Assembly: GCF_033807715.1 (NCBI RefSeq)
Contig: NC_084587.1
Span: 19,071,017-19,135,016, forward strand
Direction: 5' to 3'
Length of the DNA: 64,000 nucleotides
DNA from: Cololabis saira
Taxonomy: Eukaryota; Chordata; Actinopteri; Beloniformes; Belonidae
Position 1 is the first letter of the stretch, and every line of letters starts with the position of its first letter. A program made the translations under genes and the position numbers. Of the stretch, positions 1 to 14,500 are shown piece after piece. The notes beneath the pieces were generated by a model that was given only the letters and a program-made list of their open reading frames with translations, did not search any database and was not told where the DNA came from.

Positions 1-2435
1 TATATGCTGGCTTGAACTCCACATGAGGATGATGCCTCTGTTGCGTGCAGATTACCGCCCACGCCTTTCCCCCTAATCCCCGGTCCTGTGACGAAATGCA
101 CTCATGCTCTGGTTCTGCAGTCCTCCCTCCTCCCATTGATGCCTCCAGTGTTTACCTCCATTTATCTAGAACCCTTTTGATTTATTTTGGAAGTGATGTC
201 TCTCCTCTTTAGATGGATTGTTTTACTTTAATGTGGTGCCTAGATATTTTGGCATGGGACAGGACTCTTGCTTTTATGACAATCACTGTAAGTAACTGTA
301 TTATGCATATCATCTGCCGGTTAAATTGGATTGTATTTTGAGGTTTACTGCTGGAAGTGAGCATTGTTCTCATGTCCACTGTCACAACTGCAGCAAACAA
401 AGACCACTGTCTCTTGGCAATACATTTGCATAACACAGTTTCCGTATTACTTTAGGTGGCATGACGCATGTGTGCATTAGTTGATTACTTGGCAGCTGCT
501 TTAGTTATACAAAGGTGTGTCTGAATCTTGGAGGCCTCTCCTTCAGGAGAAATTGAATGTGAGCTTTAGCCTACATGAGCATATTTGTAAATCCATAATA
601 CTGCAGCTTAATCACGGCAGTTGTGACACTTATAAGCACATAAATACATGCAGCTTTTGCAGTTTTTCTTGCCATGTTTCAGACAGGGCTTCAGGGATTC
701 ATTTGATACATACTTTTGTTCTCGGTTTTAAAAACATGAAGTAAGTTCAAATAGATTAGAAAACAGGGGGGAAGAGGCAGTGACGTAAAAGACAGCAGCT
801 GTTAGATGAACAGGCACATCTCGGGGCGGATGCTTGCAGTTTACGTGGTTTGCGTTCCTCACAGTGACCTGCTTACCAGAGAAAGAAACACACCGCAGGG
901 TTGGCAGACCAAGCAGCAGTGGCGTGTTTTACCAAAGTTAATGATGCAGCATCTGTTCTTTTGGGAGACTTTGCTTTCTTTCTTGCATTCCTGCCCCATT
1001 TGCAGCAAGATGGAGATTGGAGATGTTACACTGGCAAGCTCCACTGTGGCGCCATCAAAACCTGTAATAAATGACTGACGTCAACCATCGCTGCAAGGTT
1101 CTTGTGAGAAATATAGAGAGCACAAAAAAAACTTTGAGAATTTGAAACTGATAAGACAAAAGTATGTGTTTGATTATTATTTACGGGAACAAAGCGCCAA
1201 TATTACAACTGGCAAAAAAGCTGGCAAAATAATCTGAATAATAATATGAATCTTTGGCATTTGTGATGCTTTAAAGGTGAAATCAGACTCAATGAAATGG
1301 CACAGTTGTGCAAGCAGAGTATTAAGATCTGAATCTATAGACTATGAACCTTATAAAAACTCCTACTGTATGCTGAATTGTAAGTCCTCTGGAGTTCTAT
1401 GTTTTGGTGGTTTACCAATTTGTGAGTACCACGTGTGTACAGAAGCCATGTGCTGTCTTCAGGGATCCTGCATGCTAACTTCCAGGATCATTCTGTCAGG
1501 CACAATCGGTTGAATTCATTCATTTACCTTCACATGGTCAAATTCACGAGAATTTTTTTTTGGTTTTAAGGTTTAAGAGCATAGAGTTGAATGTTTCTGG
1601 AGGTATTATAGTCATGTTTTTAATTGTTAATAAATAAGTCAAAAGTAGTTCATATTATGCAGAAGATGCGATTTTGACTCACAGTGAGGGAATTTTTAAT
1701 GAGCAAATCTTATAGTTACCCACAGTAGAGCTGGGAATGAGTTTCTTACTTTGGATGTCGTGCAGCCTGCATTAACTTACAGTAAAACATGTCATTTGCA
1801 GCGTCCAGAAACGTGAGCAGAGGAAGGCCACGGGGTCAATAATGTATGCTTGTGTATCTGTCTATGTTGTTTCCCCTGTTAAATGGCAATGCGATTCAAT
1901 GTCTCCCGGTGAGCCTTCATTATTTCTGATTAGGCACAGTCTTATGCCAAATATATCAAAAGGTAAACAAGCAACAGATGTAGCATGCACAGGTAACAAC
2001 AATGAGCTTAAGTTACTCCAAGTTGTTGCACGAGACTCATCAACATTTCCTAGAAACATTAACTTCTTTAAATCTCATAGATACTGAAAGCAAAGGCAGA
2101 TGTAATTTTGCCACTTACAGATACAGATTTCGGTAACAGATTACAGATTTCGTTTAATTGGGTTCCACTGTTTTTACTTTTAGAAAATAAAAAAGACGGT
2201 GCATTTTTATGATGAAATATAGAAAAATACTGAAGTCTTAAAAAACTTTAAAGCTCCATCCTGATTGAACAGCAATTGGATATTCAAATAAAACCATGAT
2301 TTGAGTATTTTAAACAGCCCAATCCAAGCAAAGGGACCAAGCTGATGTCGCCAAGGCTCAAAAAATGATACTGAGTGATAAAAGGAAAAGTGGAACAACT
2401 GCTCATCTACTTTTTGACATATGTTTTCCCCGCAG
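1..2435. other. intron of usp53, no exon recognised
   Basis: AT-rich sequence with only short chance ORFs. A weak candidate acceptor (gtcatttgcag near 1800) is followed by a few open codons, but no good donor follows. I see no USP catalytic box on either strand. Confidence 0.5.
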
Positions 2436-2558
2436 TGAAACATCCGTTTGGTAGTCCTAACAAATTCCCGGAACCTTTCATGGAGAATCTGCAGAGGCCT
2501 GGTGACACTATAAAAAAAGACAGAGGACATCAAAGAATTGAGCCACCACAACACAAAG
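2436..2558 (+). CDS. usp53: usp53 exon (first in window)
   Basis: The acceptor is ttttccccgcag and the donor is AAG|gtacca. The exon enters in phase 1 (TG completes a split codon) and leaves with one base, G, which matches the next exon. It encodes 40 residues beginning KHPFGSPNKFPEPFMENLQ, with no recognisable domain. Confidence 0.7.
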
Positions 2559-5500
2559 GTACCACAATGTGTTTGCATTCACTTGTATTGTACTCTCGTT
2601 AGGAAGAAAACATTAGTTGACAAAAGCTAGTAAACACACAATTATAAGCTCAATATCAGAATAACTCTCAATCTATAAATGATCTGTGTCCTCTCTCCTG
2701 AGACATGATACATGCAAGACCGTCATCTCCACTAGAGAATGGGCCGCGGCCTCCCGTTGAGAAAGCAAGAAGTCATCCACGAACAGAAAAGCCATCTAAC
2801 CATTTAAGCCGAGGTTCCCAGGAGCCACACGGACAGTCCTGCGGTGCACAGAGTGGCGGGCACAGCCGGAGGACCAGCACTTCCCCGGGTCGCTACGATC
2901 AGGAGAGCTGTCACGAACAGTGGGAAAGAGGCGGAAGTGGGGGAAGCAGAACCAAGTCCAAGTCTACCTGGAGACCCATCCGGGAAGTGCTGAATGTGGA
3001 CACTGTACTGAACGAACTGGAGCAACGGCGTCAGCAGCAACAAGAAAGCCCCCGGTGCAGCAAGTCCTCGTCCCAGGAAAGAGTGCGAACTGAACAAAGC
3101 AGAGACTGTGAGCGGGAATACACAAGAGCCACAGAAGAACGGAGGCAGAAGTGTTTGATGACGATTTATGAGGATGAGCAGCGGCACAAGACTGAGAGTC
3201 ACAGCTCTGCAGAATCGGAGAGCAAGAACAGCCAACAGAGGGGCGGCCGACTCAAAGGCTGCCCCAAAACTCTGCTGCGAAGCGACACCTGGACCATTCA
3301 AAGAACAGAGTCAGGGTACGAGAGCAGCGACAGGCTCAGCAGCGGCTCCACCAATCCTGACTCACCTGGGGTCGATGGGTTTACTATCAGACCAGAACAG
3401 AGATCCACACCCGAGCTACATTTGCAAAGGTAAGAAGACGGTGGATTAGTTCAGTGGATATAATGTATAAATGGAACTTGAGTGACTTAGATTTCAAAAA
3501 CAATGGTTAGAACATTCTTTATAAAATTCACATATAAAAAATAACAAGCAATCAGAGCCAACATTGACACAAACAACAAACAACAGAACAGGCCAGACAG
3601 ATAGAGAAGGAGCTTGAGGGCTTGTTTTTCTTTATATATACAGTAGTAGTTTTGTTAACTTTCTTTTATTCAGCTTCCTGGCGGCTGGTGTCGTCTCTCT
3701 CAAACTGCTTCAGAATGCACTTCATTTTTAATGCACTTAAGGCCAATTCTGGAGGAAGAAAAAAAAAGAGAGAGATAAGTTCACTTCGAGGGAGATTGTA
3801 GGGATTCCTGTGAATAACTACAGTGGCTGTTTAATCGCATGCAAGCATTCATAATTTTTATATTCCAGATTTTATTTTGATCCAAGCTATCCAAGTCCAG
3901 CAGTCTGTTGTTAGGCCACACCAAGACAACCAAAGCAAGCAACTGTGCAGCTCACACTTACAGTCAAAGTAGATCCCCCAGTTAACATCCATGTTTTAGT
4001 CTGTGACAGGAAATTGGAAACCTGGAGAAAACTCAGGCATAGAGACAGACATAACACACAAATACACATACTCTATGCACAAAAAATACCATCTGATACA
4101 AGCATACAATTTACATGTGTGTGTTAGGGTTTAAGTCAAGGCAAAACAAGTTTATTTCTCCAGCACAATTCAACAACAAGGTGATTCAAAGTGCTTTACA
4201 AAGACATTAAAACACAAATAAAAACATGATTTAAAATTTAAACAAAAAAGAAGGAAATAAGAACAATAGATAAAAATAAGATAAAATCAGTAGTTAAGAT
4301 ATGATCTGAACTCAAGTTTAAAAGCATCAGTGCAGGTTTGGAGCTTAATTCAAAGGCAACTGAAAATAGGTGTGTTGTGCCACAGCGTAGTTTAGCTGTC
4401 CAGTTATCAGAAGGTTCTTAATAATTGTATTCACAATTATTAATAATTAATAAAGTCGACTATTTATCAAATTGAATTATCAAAATGATAATAATCCTCA
4501 GGGCACCATCTGGGCCTTAACCAGGAAAATTATAACTTTTAACAGCAGAAAATCTGTCTCAGAGATTAGGATTATTTTGCAGAAAAGCAAATCTTATTAT
4601 CACTTACGGAATAACAATTGAAGATAATTAGTTCGGCACTGGCTGTGTCAAACAATCAATGTGACCAAAATTGTATGAAACACAAACAACTCCTCATTAA
4701 AAATCAATCAGAATTTATTTACATACGGTTACCACAGCAGATGTAAATAAATACCCAAAATAAATCCTGATGGCACACTACGATAAACATAAAACCATTA
4801 ACTAACAAGAAAAACAACAATCAATAAAAATGAAATGAAAGTTAAATGCATGGACTCAAACAATAATAAACACGATCACCTCTGTGGTTCGAAACAACGT
4901 GACTACGCGTGGCCGGTATTTAAAGATGGCGGGGCTCTCGCCACGTGCAATCAGACCGGATGGCAAACGCGGGCGTTTCAAACGTGAATAACTACAGAAA
5001 ACGGCGACTACAAAATAATCGAACACAATAATGATAGCAATGATAATCATGTATGCAGTAATCTCAGTTCTGAACACAGATGTAGCTCTGCAATGCTCTA
5101 AATTAAACTAGTACACTCAGGCCTCAAAACCTCACGCCTCCTCTGAGTCTCCGGGTGCCGGTCAGGGGTTCCTGCCGGGTTCTTTCGGTCGGAGTCCGGA
5201 TCCAAGCGGTCTCCCATCTCTCCCGCTCCTCCTCCCGACTCTGAAATCAAAAGGGGACGGTGGTGCAGTGTACGGCTGCTGGTGCCCCCCCCCCCGGTCG
5301 CGGAGGCTGTCACTTCGTCCCGGTGCGTGTGGGGCCGGTCCACTTCTTGGGCGTCAGCAGCACACAGCAGACAGGCGGAAGCAGCAACGGGATGATCGGG
5401 GGGGGGGGGGGGGCGTCAGCGGCACACAGCAGACATCCACGTAGGCAGGTGGAAGCAGCAACGGGATGACCGGGGATGGGGGGGATCGGGACCGCAGGCC

Positions 5501-8500
5501 AGAACGCAGCTCTCGAGGCTCCGGCCTGCAAACATGCACAAAAGAGAAAAAAAGGGGGGCCGGCACAAGAAACTACAGGAACGATGGACAAAAATGATAG
5601 CTATGAGATATTTATAATAAATGAAAATGGAAATGGAGAAGAGAGGAAGGGAAAAGGAGAGGAGAAGAATGGTGAGAGGCAGATCATGTCGGTGCCCCCC
5701 TGCAGCATAAGCCTATAGCAGCATATCTACCGCAAAGCTATATTTGAGACTAACTATTATAGTCTTGTGCTGCAACTATGACTACTGACTCTAACACACT
5801 AGAGTTTACACTACCTAGAGATTTACCAACACCAGTTAGAGGTTTACTAAACACTAACTATAGGCTTTACTAAACAGAAAGGTTTTAAGTTTAGTTTTAA
5901 ATGTGGAGGTGGTGTCAGCCTCCTTAAACCAGATTGGAAGTTGGTTCCATAGTAGTGTTGCCTGATAGCAGAACGCCCGCCCTCCAAATCTACATTTAGA
6001 TACTCTAGGAACTACGAGTAAACCTGCACTCTGAGAGCGGAGAGCTCTGCCAGGAACATAAGGCACTATCAGGTCTTGTAAATACTGCGGAGCTAAGCCA
6101 TTTTGGATTTTTGGATTCTAAATCTTACAGGTAACCAATGGAGCGACGCTAACACTGGAGAGACGTGGTCTCTCCTGCTGATTTCTGTCAGTTCTCGTGC
6201 TGCTGCATTTTGGATCAGCTGGAGCCTATTCAGAAAATTACTTGGACACCCTGCTAACAACACATTACAGTAATCCAGTCTAGAAGATACAAACGCATGA
6301 ACTAGTTTTTCTGCATCACTCTGCGAGAGGATTTTCCTAATTTTTGCTTTTTTTTTTTGGCATGCTGGGGGTTTGTAGTTTCTGACAAGGCGGCCCTTTT
6401 AGGAGGCACATTAGAGCCGATTTCCGGCTGACCAGTTTAAAAGTTGAATTTACACATTCACCAAATGTTCATAAACATTTATAAGTTCAGAGTTCACATG
6501 ATCACTGGACGTAGCCCAACAGGTGTGTCTTTAATAAGCTGGACTTAAATACACTGAGGGCCTGATTTACTAAAGGTTTGCGTGTGTAAAAATGTGTGCA
6601 AACTTGACAGCACCCGCAAACCAAAGTGCCAGCTGATCTACTAACAGCGTGCAAAGAGGACTGCGTCTCTCAAATGCGCAAAATAGCACACGCAATCCAT
6701 TTAGTACTTTTGCCCTGATGAATAATCAATATGGGGCGTACCCGCCAGAAATCGCTAAATACTGGGAGGGAAAGATGCAAATTGGTCCATTTTCCACGCG
6801 CAATGAGATTTACCAAGCCTGAAAGTTTTTGCGTGGATTGTGATTGCGTCTGTATTTAATACGTTCGAAAGGAAGGTGCTAATCTCCACATGCAAAAGGA
6901 GAAATATTTTATTTGAATGTTAAATCGAGTATTATTCAGCAAAAGGTTGCCACAGGAGGCACATTCATTTTTTTATTTGTGATAATAAATAAATCACGTG
7001 TTTTCATGGAGAAAAAAGTGTTTCTCATTGTGCGCCTATACTTGTTCTGCAGTCATACCCCGGTGTTGTGCCGTATTCAGCACCCTTGCCGTGAAAAGCA
7101 CCCCCTCGTCTGACAAAAATGATATTCTCATTCCGTGTTCTGTTCATGTTGTGTTGTCCATGTTCTGTTTAGCGTCCAGTTTTGTGTTAATGATTCATGT
7201 TTAAATGCGCTCATGGATTCGGGTAAAAAAAAAAAATCGGGTGAATGGTTATTGATGTCATTAATTAATAGCCTGCTTACTGTGTTGTCTTCCATAATAT
7301 TTGTAAATATATATAATATAAACTCCTAAGTATGTGTTTGTGTGAGTGTGTATATATAAATATATTGAAGTGTCAGTGTGTTGTTTTTTTTCTTGGTCTA
7401 CTTATCATTGAATATACGAGGGGGTGCTTTTCACGGCAGGGGTGCTGAATACGGCACAACAATTTGCCTCTTCCACTAATATCTCTAACTCCAACTCGTC
7501 AAATTTCATTTTGCGCTTGCAACTATATCCTGCTTTCCATCCAGACTCTCCATGGCGCAAAGTTTGCACCGCAAACCATAAGACGTGCAACACCTCATTT
7601 AAATACTGAGGTTTGCACCTGTTATCAATTGCGCACGCAATCTTAGTTGATCACCCGCAAAACACACAACAACAGCACGCGCAAACTTTTTCAGTGCACA
7701 CGCAATTTAGTACTCTTTATTTAGGATCTTAGTAAATCGGGCCCTGAGTGTTTCAGCTGAACTGAGGATTTCTGGGAGTTTGTTCCAGAGATGTGGAGCA
7801 TAGAAGCTGAACACAGCTTCTCCATATCTGGTTCTGATTCTGAGAACTGATAAAAAAACCAGATCCAGATGACCAGAGGGGTCTGGAAGGGTCATACTGG
7901 GTCAGAAGGTCACTGATGTATTTTTGTCTTAGACCATTCAGAGCTTTATAGACTGCCATCAGAAATTTAAAGTCTGGCCAGGGTAAAGACCTCAGAGCTG
8001 GACTGATGTGGTCCACTTTTTTGGAGATGTAACTGACGTTTGCAGTGACGTAACTTACCGGTATGTTTGCATAGAGTAAATGACGTTTGCAGCGACGTAA
8101 CTGACGTTTGCATAGTTGTAACTGACGTTTGCATAGTTGTAACTGACGTTTGCATAGTTGTAACTGGTGTTTGCATAGACGTAACTGACGTTTGCATAGA
8201 CGTCACCAACGTTTGCTGTGAGGTAACTGACATTTGCATAGATGTAACTGACGTTTGCAGTGACGTAACTTACGTTTGCATAGAGTAAATGACATTTGCA
8301 GCGACGTAACTGACGTTTGCATAGTTGTAACTGGCGTTTGCATAGACGTAACTGACGTTTGCATAGATGTAACTGACGTTTGCAGTGACGTAACTCACGT
8401 TTGCAGCGATGTAACGGATGTTTGCATAGAGTAACTGACGTTTGCAGCGACGTAACTGACGTTTGCAGCGACGTAACTGACGTTTGCATAGATGGGTTCT

Positions 8501-11500
8501 GTGTTAGGACCTATACTGTTTTCTATTTATGTCAATATCCTCTGCAAAAATGTATCAAATGCTATGTATCACTTTTATGCTGACGATACTATTATTTATT
8601 GTTGTGCGTCATCTATTGTACAGGCCTTTGACTTTTTACAATCTGCGTTTGATGTTGTACAGTCTCGCCTGCAGAAGCTAAAATTGGTTTTAAACTTAGA
8701 CAAAACCAAATTCATGCTGTTATCGAATGGAAGTGAACTGCCACCAAATCTTCCTAACATCTTAACTTTTCAAGGAAAAGAAATTGAATCAGTGTCAAGT
8801 ACTTGGGCTTTCTTCTCGATCGCCAATTATCCTTCAAATCCCACATTGCAAATCTGGTCTCCAAGCTCAGGGTGAAGTTAGGATTCTTCTTTCGAAACAA
8901 AGCCTGCTTCTCCATCAGTGCTAGGAAGTATCTGGTAACATCAACATTCTTGCCTCTGCTGGATTATGGTGATGTATTGTATATGAATGCATCTGCCCAG
9001 TGTCTGCGGTCACTTGACACTGTGTATCATTGTGCCTTGAGATTTGTCACTGGCTGTAAACATCTTACCCACCACTGTACCTTGTATGCCAAATCTGCTC
9101 GGCCATCTTTATATGTACGCAGATGTATGCATTGGTTGCGCATTATTTATAAAACCCTTCTAGGATTGGTCCCTGCTTACCTATGTACATATCTCCATAG
9201 AAGCCAAAGCCATTATGGCCTGCGCTCACATGATGCTTTGCACTTCATTATTCCGCGTGTTCGCACTGAGCTGGGAAAAAGAGCTTTTAAATTCGCTGCC
9301 CCCTTTGCTTGGAACACCTTTCAGAAAGACTTTAAACTGACGGACCTGATATCCTTCAATGACTTTGGTTCGATCTTGAAGGACCTAGAGCGTGAAAGCA
9401 TTGGACAGTGTCTCTGTACCTGATGGTAGTTATGTCTTCCTCAACATCTGCACTTTATATGATTGATGTGATTACCTACTGTTAACTGGCTGTGACCTCC
9501 TATGCATCTGCACTTTATAAGACATGGTTTTATCATTTTATTGCTACTTTGTTCCTCTGTTATTGTTTTGTATTCTGTCTTTTAACCTTGTGATTTTATT
9601 TTTTTTGACGTGCACTGCTGCCTTCCTGGCCAGGTCACCCTTGTGAAAGAGATCCTTGATCTCAATGGGCTACTACCTGGTTTAATAAAGGTTAAATAAA
9701 ATGTAACTGACGTTTGCAGTGACGTAACTGACATTTGCAGTGACATAACTGACATTTGCATAGAGTAACTAACGTTTGCAGTGACGTAACTGACATTTGC
9801 AGTGACATAACTGACATTTGCATAGAATAACTGACGTTTGCATAGAGTAACTAACGTTTGCAGTGACGTAACTGACGTTTGCAGCGACGTAACTGACATT
9901 TGCAGCGACGTAACTGACGTTTGCATAGACGTAACTGACGTTTGCAGTGACGTAACTGACGTTTGCAGTGACGTAACTGACGTTTGCATAGATGTAACTG
10001 ACGTTTGCAGTGACGTAACTGACGTTTGCATAGATGTAACTGACGTTTGCAGCGACGTAACTGACGTTTGCATAGAGTAACTGACGTTTGCATAGACGTA
10101 ACTGACGTTTGCAGCGACGCAACTGACGTTTGCAGTGACGTAACTGACGTTTGCAGTGACGTAACTGAAGTTTGCATAGAGTAACTGATGTTTGCATAGA
10201 GTAACTGATGTTTGCAGCGACGCAACTGACGTTTGCATAGACGTAACTGACGTTTGCAGCGACGCAACTGACGTTTGCAGTGACGTAACTGACGTTTGCA
10301 GTGACGTAACTGAAGTTTGCATAGAGTAACTGATGTTTGCAGCGACGCAACTGACGTTTGCATAGACGTAACTGACGTTTGCAGTGACGTAACTGACGTT
10401 TGCAGCGACGTAACTGACGTTTGCAGCGATGTAACTGACGTTTGCATAGAGTAACTGACGTTTGCAGTGACGTAACTGACGTTTGCATAGATGTAACTGA
10501 CGTTTGCAGCGACGTAACTGACGTTTGCATAGAGTAACTGATGTTTGCATAGAGTAACTGATGTTTGCAGCGACGCAACTGACGTTTGCATAGACGTAAC
10601 TGACGTTTGCAGTGACGTAACTGACGTTTGCAGTGACGTAACTGACGTTTGCATAGATGTAACTGACGTTTGCAGTGACGTAACTGACGTTTGCATAGAT
10701 GTAACTGACGTTTGCAGCGACGTAACTGACGTTTGCATAGAGTAACTGATGTTTGCATAGAGTAACTGATGTTTGCAGCGACGCAACTGACGTTTGCATA
10801 GACGTAACTGACGTTTGCAGCGACGCAACTGACGTTTGCAGTGACGTAACTGACGTTTGCAGTGACGTAACTGAAGTTTGCATAGAGTAACTGATGTTTG
10901 CAGTGACGTAACTGACGTTTGCAGTGACGTAACTGACGTTTGCAGCGACGTAACTGACGTTTGCAGCGATGTAACTGACGTTTGCATAGAGTAACTGACG
11001 TTTGCAGTGACGTAACTGACGTTTGCATAGATGTAACTGACGTTTGCAGCGACGTAACTGACGTTTGCATAGAGTAACTGATGTTTGCATAGAGTAACTG
11101 ATGTTTGCAGCGACGTAACTGACGTTTGCAGCGACGCAACTGACGTTTGCAGTGACGTAACTGAAGTTTGCATAGAGTAACTGATGTTTGCAGTGACGTA
11201 ACTGATGTTTGCAGTGACGTAACTGACGTTTGCAGTGACGTAACTGACGTTTGCATAGAGTAACTGACGTTTGCAGCGACGTAACTGACGTTTGCATAGA
11301 GTAACTGATGTTTGCATAGAGTAACTGACGTTTGCAGTGACGTAACTGACGTTTGCATAGAGTAACTGACGTTTGCAGCGACGTAACTGACGTTTGCATA
11401 GACGTAACTGACGTTTGCAGTGACGTAACTGACGTTTGCAGTGACATAACGGACGTTTGCATAGAGTAACTGACGCTTGCATAGACGTAACTGACGTTTG

Positions 11501-14500
11501 CAGCGACGTAACTGACGTTTGCAGCGACGTAACTGACGTTTGCAGTGACGTAACTGACGTTTGCAGTGACGTAACTGATGTTTACATAGATGTAACTGAC
11601 GTTTGCAGTGACGTAACTGATGTTTACATAGATGTAACTGACATTTGCATAGATGTAACTGACGTTTGCATAGACGTAACTGACGTTTGCATAGAGTAAC
11701 TGAAGTTTGCATAGACGTAACTGACGTTTGCATAGATGTAACTGATGTTTGCAGTGACGTAACTAACGTTTGCATAGAGTAACTGACGTTGCATAGAGTA
11801 ACTGACGTTGCATAGAGTAACTGACGTTTGCATAGAGTAACTGACGTTTGCATAGACATAACTGACGTTTGCATAGAGTAACTGACGTTTGCATAGACGT
11901 AACTGACGTTTGCATAGACGTAACTGACGTTTGCATAGATGTAACTGATGTTTGCAGTGACGTAACTAACGTTTGCATAGAGTAACTGACGTTGCATAGA
12001 GTAACTGACGTTGCATAGAGTAACTGACGTTTGCATAGAGTAACTGACGTTTGCATAGACATAACTGACGTTTGCATAGAGTAACTGACGTTTGCATAGA
12101 CGTAACTGACGTTTGCATAGATGTAACTGATGTTTGCAGTGACGTAACTAACGTTTGCATAGAGTAACTGACGTTGCATAGAGTAACTGACGTTTGCATA
12201 GACGTAACTGACGTTTGCATAGAGTAACTGATGTTTGCATAGAGTAACTGACGTTTGCAGCGACGTAACTGACGTTTGCATAGAGTAACTGATGTTTGCA
12301 TAGAGTAACTGACGTTTGCAGTGACGTAACTGACGTTTGCATAGAGTAACTGACGTTTGCAGCGACGTAACTGACGTTTGCATAGACGTAACTGACGTTT
12401 GCAGTGACGTAACTGACGTTTGCAGTGACATAACGGACGTTTGCATAGAGTAACTGACGCTTGCATAGACGTAACTGACGTTTGCAGCGACGTAACTGAC
12501 GTTTGCAGCGACGTAACTGACGTTTGCAGTGACGTAACTGACGTTTGCAGTGACGTAACTGATGTTTACATAGATGTAACTGACGTTTGCAGTGACGTAA
12601 CTGATGTTTACATAGATGTAACTGACATTTGCATAGATGTAACTGACGTTTGCATAGACGTAACTGACGTTTGCATAGAGTAACTGAAGTTTGCATAGAC
12701 GTAACTGACGTTTGCATAGATGTAACTGATGTTTGCAGTGACGTAACTAACGTTTGCATAGAGTAACTGACGTTGCATAGAGTAACTGACGTTGCATAGA
12801 GTAACTGACGTTTGCATAGAGTAACTGACGTTTGCATAGACATAACTGACGTTTGCATAGAGTAACTGACGTTTGCATAGACGTAACTGACGTTTGCATA
12901 GATGTAACTGATGTTTGCAGTGACGTAACTAACGTTTGCATAGAGTAACTGACGTTGCATAGAGTAACTGACGTTTGCATAGACGTAACTGACGTTTGCA
13001 TAGAGTAACTGATGTTTGCATAGAGTAACTGACGTTTGCAGCGACGTAACTGACGTTTGCATAGAGTAACTGATGTTTGCATAGAGTAACTGACGTTTGC
13101 AGCGACGTAACTGACGTTTGCAGTGACGTAACTGAAGTTTGCATAGAGTAACTGATGTTTGCAGTGACGTAACTGACGTTTGCAGTGACGTAACTGACGT
13201 TTGCAGTGACGTAACTGACGTTTGCAGCGACGTAACTGACGTTTGCATAGAGTAACTGACGTTTGCAGTGACGTAACTGACGTTTGCATAGATGTAACTG
13301 ACGTTTGCAGCGACGTAACTGACGTTTGCATAGAGTAACTGATGTTTGCATAGAGTAACTGATGTTTGCAGCGACGCAACTGACGTTTGCATAGAGTAAC
13401 TGATGTTTGCAGTGACGTAACTGACGTTTGCAGTGACGTAACTGACGTTTGCAGTGACGTAACTGACGTTTGCAGCGACGTAACTGACGTTTGCATAGAG
13501 TAACTGACGTTTGCAGTGACGTAACTGACGTTTGCATAGATGTAACTGACGTTTGCAGCGACGTAACTGACGTTTGCATAGAGTAACTGATGTTTGCATA
13601 GAGTAACTGATGTTTGCAGCGACGCAACTGACGTTTGCATAGACGTAACTGACGTTTGCAGTGACGTAACTGACGTTTGCAGCGACGTAACTGACGTTTG
13701 CAGCGATGTAACTGACGTTTGCATAGAGTAACTGACGTTTGCAGTGACGTAACTGACGTTTGCATAGATGTAACTGACGTTTGCAGCGACGTAACTGACG
13801 TTTGCATAGAGTAACTGATGTTTGCATAGAGTAACTGATGTTTGCAGCGACGTAACTGACGTTTGCAGCGACGCAACTGACGTTTGCAGTGACGTAACTG
13901 AAGTTTGCATAGAGTAACTGATGTTTGCAGTGACGTAACTGATGTTTGCAGTGACATAACTGACGTTTGCAGTGACGTAACTGACGTTTGCATAGAGTAA
14001 CTGACGTTTGCAGCGACGTAACTGACGTTTGCATAGAGTAACTGATGTTTGCATAGAGTAACTGACGTTTGCAGTGACGTAACTGACGTTTGCATAGAGT
14101 AACTGACGTTTGCAGCGACGTAACTGACGTTTGCATAGACGTAACTGACGTTTGCAGTGACGTAACTGACGTTTGCAGTGACGTAACTGACGTTTGCAGT
14201 GACATAACGGACGTTTGCATAGAGTAACTGACGCTTGCATAGACGTAACTGACGTTTGCAGCGACGTAACTGACGTTTGCAGCGACGTAACTGACGTTTG
14301 CAGTGACGTAACTGACGTTTGCAGTGACGTAACTGATGTTTACATAGATGTAACTGACGTTTGCAGTGACGTAACTGATGTTTACATAGATGTAACTGAC
14401 ATTTGCATAGATGTAACTGACGTTTGCATAGACGTAACTGACGTTTGCATAGAGTAACTGAAGTTTGCATAGACGTAACTGATGTTTGCAGTGACGTAAC

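Larger units (their letters stand above)
6400..8022 (-). mobile_element. LINE fragment interrupted by a DNA element
   Basis: The two halves, 6400-6560 and 7742-8022, read as one element on the minus strand. The right half encodes LINE C-terminal residues (KFLMAVYKALNGLRQKYISD, FSFYAPHLWNKLPE) in two frames, so it carries a frameshift. The 21-bp array starts directly at its coding edge near 8023. Confidence 0.65.

Noticed and set aside
1797..1850. Possible small usp53 exon after gtcatttgcag
   Set aside because: No acceptable donor follows and the few open codons match nothing I recognise.
5260..5718. GC-rich ORFs on both strands
   Set aside because: They lie in the 3' UTR of an L2 copy and across G and C runs; no domain.
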